Of a stretch of 64,000 bases of DNA, positions 60,282 through 64,000 are shown piece by piece. The stretch comes from an uncultured Eubacteriales bacterium (GTDB lineage Bacteria > Bacillota > Clostridia > Peptostreptococcales > Anaerovoracaceae). The notes beneath the pieces are model-generated. The model saw only the letters and a program-made list of their open reading frames with translations. It was not told the origin of the DNA and did not search any database. The stretch is from positions 4,743-68,742 of the forward strand of contig UQOC01000006.1 in the NCBI GenBank assembly GCA_900542565.1, in the 5' to 3' direction. A program made the position numbers and the translations under genes. The first letter of the stretch is position 1, and every line of letters starts with the position of its first letter.

Positions 60282-60329
60282 TTGATAATATCGAGAAAAT
60301 ACTTCCGTTGGCGTTTATATATAAAACTA

Positions 60330-60358
60330 TTGACACCAAATACGATACCATATATAAT
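60330..60358 (+). promoter_or_regulatory. hicAB promoter
   Basis: TTGACA (60330-60335), 17-base spacer, TATAAT (60353-60358); both boxes are perfect. The ATACC...GGTAT arms around the -10 may be an operator for the HicB repressor. Confidence 0.8.
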
Positions 60359-60377
60359 ATAAATAGGAGGTATTCAA

Positions 60378-60635
60378 GTGTCAAAATGGGATAAACTATT
60401 GATGCGAATCTGCACTTTGTCGCGAGACATACGGTTCGATGAGCTGCGTAAAGTATTAGAAAGCTATGGCTATAAAATGAATGCTCCAATAAGCGGGAGC
60501 AGTCATTATACATTTCGAAAACCCGGATGCCAGCCAATTACGATACCAAAGCATGAACCAATTAAGAAGACTTATGTTGAACTTGTAAGACAGGTTGTAG
60601 AAAGTGAGGCGAAAAATGATGAAGACACTGAATGA
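60378..60635 (+). CDS. hicA: HicA-type mRNA interferase toxin
   Basis: 85 residues, GTG start with AGGAGG before it. The HicA core Gly-Ser-Ser-His-Tyr-Thr-Phe holds the catalytic His43, and the Ile-Thr-Ile-Pro-Lys-His-Glu-Pro-Ile-Lys block follows. Most HicA are about 60-80 residues; here the N-terminal 15 are extra. It cuts mRNA independently of ribosomes when not bound by HicB. Overlaps hicB by 20 bases. Intact by reading. Confidence 0.9.
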   Translation: MSKWDKLLMRICTLSRDIRFDELRKVLESYGYKMNAPISGSSHYTFRKPGCQPITIPKHEPIKKTYVELVRQVVESEAKNDEDTE

Positions 60636-60981
60636 TTATATGAAGATGCCTTATCGAATGGAAATCATAGAGGATAAAAATGAAGGCGGATTTGTGGTTT
60701 CTTATCCTGACCTGCCGGGCTGTATTACCTGCGGAGAAACGATCGAAGCTGCGGTTGCAAATGCGGCAGACGCCAAGAAAGCATGGCTTGAAGCTGCACT
60801 GGAAGATGGAATTGAGATCCATGAACCGGATAACTTAGAAGATTATTCCGGACAATTTAAACTAAGAATTCCCCGGAGTTTGCATCGGTCCCTGGCAGAG
60901 CATTCTAAAAGAGAAGGGATCAGCATGAATCAGTACTGCGTTTATCTTCTCTCTAAAAATGACGCGGTTTATTCAAAATAG
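60616..60981 (+). CDS. hicB: HicB-type antitoxin
   Basis: About 121 residues from ATG 60616 or 60619 (GAGGCG before). N-terminal degenerate RNase H-like fold: Gly-Gly-Phe-Val-Val-Ser-Tyr-Pro-Asp-Leu-Pro-Gly-Cys and Ala-Lys-Lys-Ala-Trp-Leu. C-terminal ribbon-helix-helix: Phe-Lys-Leu-Arg-Ile-Pro-Arg-Ser-Leu-His-Arg-Ser-Leu-Ala-Glu-His-Ser, then Gly-Ile-Ser-Met-Asn-Gln-Tyr. It neutralises HicA and probably represses the promoter. Both genes are intact. Confidence 0.92.
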   Translation: MMKTLNDYMKMPYRMEIIEDKNEGGFVVSYPDLPGCITCGETIEAAVANAADAKKAWLEAALEDGIEIHEPDNLEDYSGQFKLRIPRSLHRSLAEHSKREGISMNQYCVYLLSKNDAVYSK

Positions 60982-61069
60982 CGAAGACTATAGTTTTAGA
61001 ACATATAAGATAAAGAGGCAACATCTTGCAACAGAAGATCATTAAGAAACATGTCCGATTGAATAACTA

Positions 61070-61173
61070 AATGCGCCCCGAGATCCGCATAACTAATGGA
61101 TACTCGGGTTTTTTATATTGCGGGATACACGAAAGGCACGCATAAGTAGATTGCAGCAATATCCGTTATAGGA
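61070..61173 (+). repeat. 104-bp direct repeat, copy B, containing the hicAB terminator
   Basis: Partner of 60178-60281. Hairpin CCCGAG-ATCC (61077-61086) with GGAT-A-CTCGGG (61098-61108) and six T. Its stem is better paired than in copy A. Confidence 0.85.
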
Positions 61174-61177
61174 CGGA

Positions 61178-61246
61178 ACTTCCGAGGATATTAAGGAATT
61201 ACTTCCGAAAATGTTGAGGTTTTGCTTCCGAGAATATTGAAAAAAC
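61178..61246. repeat. Three 23-bp tandem units
   Basis: CTTCCGAGGATATTAAGG, CTTCCGAAAATGTTGAGG and CTTCCGAGAATATTGAAA start three units of about 23 bases. A single related unit (ACTTCCG) follows copy A near 60301. Probably part of the duplicated block. Confidence 0.6.
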
Positions 61247-62477
61247 TTTCGATCTACTTGGCGAGCCGATAATGATACTGTGTCTGTAGGACAATCAAAA
61301 ACATTACAAATACGACATGTATGATAAACATTTAATTCATTGTTTTTTTATTAAAATTAAGCCTATTGCTCCATCGAAGAAAAGACGCACGAAGGTGAAA
61401 CAAAATGGTGCCTTAGTATAAAATGATATAGTGTGAAAGAAAGTAAATTGGGAAGAAATCGTGGAATAGGCACGAAAAACAGCCCCACATAGTGAAACAA
61501 ATTAAAGAGTATTCCCACCTGAGTAGAGTGGCGCACCTGCACATCAATAGGCAAACGGGTGGGTGCAGCTGATACTGATGCCGGGAATGCCTTATAAAAT
61601 CAAGTCTATTGTGGCACAAAAAATTGAAGGTGTACAGCACTTCCATTACTTTTTGTGCCGCCAACTAAAAGGCAGTGGAATGAAGCTTTGTATAAGCACA
61701 TGGACACAAATTACAAGATATATATATGATATGGTGCATTAAATTTGTTGAATGTAGAGAAATAATGCAACCATAAAGAAACAACCTAATAAGGAACTTT
61801 TAATAACGAATTAACATAAGCGGATAGCAAACCGGTTGCGACACAAGCAGGCAAGAAATTATGACTTCTTGTCTGCTTTTCTATATCGCATTGAATGATA
61901 TAGGATCAATTTTTCGCTTCTGATAGATATGATATTCCCTGCTCTTTTTTGTCCTCTGCAAGCCGCATAAATCAAGGCTTTTTGTCCTTCTAAAGAACAT
62001 CAACGAAGGCATAGCAAAATTTTACGCAGTAGACCGCCGTTTTTGAGGGTAGGAATATAAACTATCAACTATCGTGTTTTCAAGGCTACAAGCCATATCG
62101 CATGAGATTTTCTCACCACCTATTGCGTAACAATCATCATCTGTCAAAGCGGAACTTGGGGTAGGGCTTCCATTAGGCACGCTTTGAGGTAATCTTGAAT
62201 AGCATCGTTGATACGCCTTGAAAGTAGCATAAACACTCAATATATTCAATATAATTTTTGAATAACATATTCACTGCTTACGACTCTCCGATTGCTGCTT
62301 TTTCGATAATTTCATAGGAAAACAATTTGTATTTCCTATAACCTTGTGGGAATACTCCCTGCGTCTTGGATGAATGGCCAGCAAAATGGTGAAACGGCAT
62401 AGCTGTAGCTTCACCGTTTCACGAAAACATTCTTATTTTGTTTTATGAGTACCACCCTTGTGGCAGTCCCCGTTTTT
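61247..62477. other. 1.2-kb region with no convincing gene
   Basis: Holds GGCACAAAAA/TTTTTGTGCC (61613-61622 and 61650-61659), a terminator-like hairpin with a T run at 61846-61882 (AGCAGGCAAGAA with TTCTTGTCTGCT), and GTGAAACGG/CCGTTTCAC (62389-62397 and 62414-62422). Open frames on either strand (for example minus 62022-62249) have no ribosome site or known product. Looks like decayed mobile DNA. Confidence 0.5.
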
Positions 62478-62790
62478 CTACACTAATTGACTATCTATAT
62501 CCCGTCTACTATACATGATACGAATTACCGTGATGACTTAATCTTTATTATCCGGCACATAAAAGATCAGATAATTGTCTACATGCATAATGTGCAGATT
62601 ACGGCTGTGCCATGGTTCCTTTTCATATGATCTAAATCAGTCAGGCATTTGGCACAAAGACGACATTCTTTTTTCTAGCCTATCAATTTGTCCCACAGCG
62701 TTTTGAACAGAATACCAGTTGAACACAATGTGTTCCAAAATACTGCGTACATCAATCCTTGCTCTCTGTTATCAGTTGTTCTTTACAATT
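62478..62790 (-). pseudogene. RelE/ParE-type toxin, broken
   Basis: Reading the minus strand gives Ile-Asp-Val-Arg-Ser-Ile-Leu-Glu-His-Ile-Val-Phe-Asn, Ala-Val-Gly-Gln-Ile-Asp-Arg-Leu-Glu, a TGA, then Phe-Arg-Ser-Tyr-Glu-Lys-Glu-Pro-Trp, His-Val-Asp-Asn-Tyr-Leu-Ile-Phe-Tyr-Val-Pro-Asp, a TAA, and Val-Ile-Thr-Val-Ile-Arg-Ile-Met-Tyr. This is the RelE/ParE plan (...Asn-Tyr-x-Ile-Phe-Tyr, ...Arg-x-x-Tyr). At least two in-frame stops, plus stops near the start, show decay. It directly follows the antitoxin gene. Confidence 0.8.
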
Positions 62791-62985
62791 TCACACCCTA
62801 TACCTCTCATGGATATCCTCAAAAACCTCCTCGGCCAGGCGGGTGCGTCGTTCCTGGAAGTCTGCATAGCCTTTTTCCAACTCTTTGTCCAGCTGCTCCT
62901 GTGTCATGCAGCTTGCATCCGGGATACGATCCGGCAGATTTCCTCGATCATCAAGATCTGTCAATACATATATCGTCTTTGTCAT
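62791..62985 (-). CDS. RelB-like antitoxin, apparently intact
   Basis: 64 residues from ATG 62985 (AAGGAGG before). The C-terminal half, Leu-Asp-Lys-Glu-Leu-Glu-Lys-Gly-Tyr-Ala-Asp-Phe, then Ala-Glu-Glu-Val-Phe-Glu-Asp-Ile, matches the toxin-binding tail of RelE-partner antitoxins. The N-terminal 30 residues do not look like the usual ribbon-helix-helix. With its toxin dead, it is now an orphan. Confidence 0.7.
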   Translation of the reverse strand: MTKTIYVLTDLDDRGNLPDRIPDASCMTQEQLDKELEKGYADFQERRTRLAEEVFEDIHERYRV

Positions 62986-63029
62986 ATTACAACCTCCTTG
63001 CAATCGCACACTCAGCGCTCACCTTAAGC

Positions 63030-63506
63030 CTACGCTTTTCCTGCCCCGTGAGCCTCATCAATCTTTTTCAGCCGTTCCAGACATTTTTGTATAGTGCCGT
63101 CTGCAAGACAACCGAGCAGGGCGCCGTCGCAGAATCGCTCTGCTCGAGTAGCGCACATTATCATAGCCAGCACGCATTGGGCGTCAAGCTGAGAAACATC
63201 GGCGCCCTGCATGGATTTACGACTCCCGCTGAGTCCGTTTTCCTCTAAAATATGGGCATAGCGGGTCAGCCTAAAATCCTCATTTTGTTCGCTGAAATCA
63301 CCAAAGTCTTTGATAAACTGATATACATCCTGAGAGTAATCGACAAAGGGCATATGTACCGGGTGCTCCGGCGTGCCGTCGTTTTCATGGTCGATTACCC
63401 ATGTACCGAAATTATCGCCGTCAAATATATCAATGTATTTCGTCAGGGCAGAGAACCTGCCGTTCCCGTCATTCTGATTTTTTCTGTCTGTTCCCATCTT
63501 ATCCAT
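63030..63506 (-). CDS. DUF6508 family protein
   Basis: 158 residues from ATG 63506 (AAGAGGG before). Phe-Gly-Thr-Trp-Val-Ile-Asp-His-Glu-Asn-Asp-Gly-Thr-Pro-Glu-His-Pro and Leu-Asp-Ala-Gln-Cys-Val-Leu-Ala-Met-Ile-Met-Cys-Ala, then Arg-Ala-Glu-Arg-Phe-Cys-Asp-Gly-Ala-Leu-Leu, are the family blocks. Function unknown; frequent in Firmicutes accessory DNA. GC-richer than the 61-62 kb decay zone. Confidence 0.8.
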   Translation of the reverse strand: MDKMGTDRKNQNDGNGRFSALTKYIDIFDGDNFGTWVIDHENDGTPEHPVHMPFVDYSQDVYQFIKDFGDFSEQNEDFRLTRYAHILEENGLSGSRKSMQGADVSQLDAQCVLAMIMCATRAERFCDGALLGCLADGTIQKCLERLKKIDEAHGAGKA

Positions 63507-63573
63507 AAAAAACCCTCTTTTCATTTAACTATATCATAGAAAAAAGAACAGTACAATGATGTTCTCCCCTCCC

Positions 63574-63595
63574 AGTGTCCCACAATCGGGACACT
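63574..63595. promoter_or_regulatory. Palindrome before the last gene
   Basis: AGTGTCCC (63574-63581) and GGGACACT (63588-63595), exact arms with a six-base loop, 54 bases before the ATG of the final gene. No T run, so an operator rather than a terminator. Confidence 0.6.
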
Positions 63596-63648
63596 GCTTG
63601 TGATATGCTCTTTTCAGACAGAAGAAAGGCATCCGGAGGGACATCATA

Positions 63649-64000
63649 ATGAAAAACGACACAAAACAGGACTCATGTGAACAGATAACATTTTCCGACA
63701 TTTTCTCATCGATGAATATTATGACAGACGACACCTGTATCGACCTGCCCCTTGACTGGGGCGAGGCGTTTGATCCTGCCAGCGGTTCTCAGGACTGTCA
63801 GGCGGGCGAGCCGGAAGCTATCGACGATATGCGGACTTCTGAATCTGCCGTAGCCGGCGTCAATGCCACGAAGCCCGGTCCCTCAATCTCATCCGGCGTC
63901 AATGCCACGCAGCCCGCTCCGACGGCCAAGACTGGCCACGCTGCTCCGTTTACCCAGCCCGACCATACAATCCAACCCGCCCCGGCGGGCGGCCGCCGCC
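63649..64000 (+). CDS. Hypothetical protein, 3' end outside window
   Basis: ATG 63649 with GGAGGG before it; 117 codons visible and still open. It starts Lys-Asn-Asp-Thr-Lys-Gln-Asp, has Phe-Ser-Asp-Ile-Phe-Ser-Ser-Met-Asn and Leu-Pro-Leu-Asp-Trp-Gly-Glu-Ala-Phe, then a Pro/Ala/Ser-rich disordered stretch in which Ser/Ala-Gly-Val-Asn-Ala-Thr-x-Pro is repeated. It may be the leader of a large mobile-element protein. Base use shifts to GC-rich in this gene, unlike the DNA before it. No family recognised. Confidence 0.55.
   Translation, partial: MKNDTKQDSCEQITFSDIFSSMNIMTDDTCIDLPLDWGEAFDPASGSQDCQAGEPEAIDDMRTSESAVAGVNATKPGPSISSGVNATQPAPTAKTGHAAPFTQPDHTIQPAPAGGRR

Noticed and set aside
1..64000. 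tRNA or rRNA genes
   Set aside because: I looked for T-arm patterns such as GGTTCGAATCC and for rRNA signatures and found none that fold as tRNA.

Overview
The window reads as a low-to-moderate GC, monoderm anaerobe of the class Clostridia. The clearest class marker is a SCIFF peptide gene (48191..48337) beside its radical-SAM maturase scfB. Supporting signs are strong Shine-Dalgarno sites, LytR-CpsA-Psr (LCP) wall-polymer ligases, TarI/TarJ and TagF-like teichoic acid enzymes, a sortase-anchored surface protein and frequent ATA and AGA/AGG codons. I cannot name the genus from sequence alone.

Layout. (1) 1-18.4 kb is a Wzx/Wzy-type cell-surface polysaccharide cluster on the + strand. It holds a PglC-type priming transferase, several glycosyltransferases, flippase, polymerase, an O-acylation pair (MBOAT plus AlgJ/X-like), and what looks like a complete set for a 2,3-diacetamido-hexuronic acid (homologues of WbpA, WbpD, WbpB, WbpE and a WbpI/WecB epimerase). 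The pathway genes are GC-richer than the AT-rich variable genes between them. (2) 18.4-25.1 kb is a decayed island: a broken DUF4236 gene, a frameshifted dNTPase gene and a truncated metallophosphoesterase abutting a phospholipase-D-like tail, mixed with intact Fic, AAA+/DUF4143 and DUF6429 genes. (3) 25.2-35.4 kb is a second wall-polymer cluster: flippase, O-antigen ligase/polymerase-like protein, TarI-TarJ (CDP-ribitol), two TagF/TarL-like transferases, a double-domain GT2 and an LCP ligase. (4) 35.4-42 kb has a DUF4125/DUF4037/TPR operon on the minus strand, thrS and a second LCP gene. (5) 42-46.5 kb carries two near-identical promoters whose spacers contain a run of ten G. One drives a 912-residue sortase-anchored protein; the other faces gene fragments. 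This is the best candidate for an undescribed switch, a phase-variable surface system. (6) 46.6-60.2 kb is mostly conserved chromosome: scfB/scfA, sppA, a GntR-ABC transporter operon, a BaiN/HI0933-family flavoprotein, an amidase, tspO and guaA. (7) 60.2-64 kb is accessory: hicAB flanked by direct repeats, a relBE-like pair with a dead toxin, a DUF6508 gene, and a gene running off the end behind a palindrome, which suggests the edge of a mobile element.

How it fits together. Most of the first 42 kb builds, flips, polymerises, modifies and attaches surface glycopolymers. The LCP proteins are the likely final ligases to peptidoglycan, and the poly-G promoters may add on/off switching to surface display. 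Intergenic repeats are concentrated at 42.1-42.4, 48.5-49.0, 54.8-55.0 and 60.2-62.4 kb.
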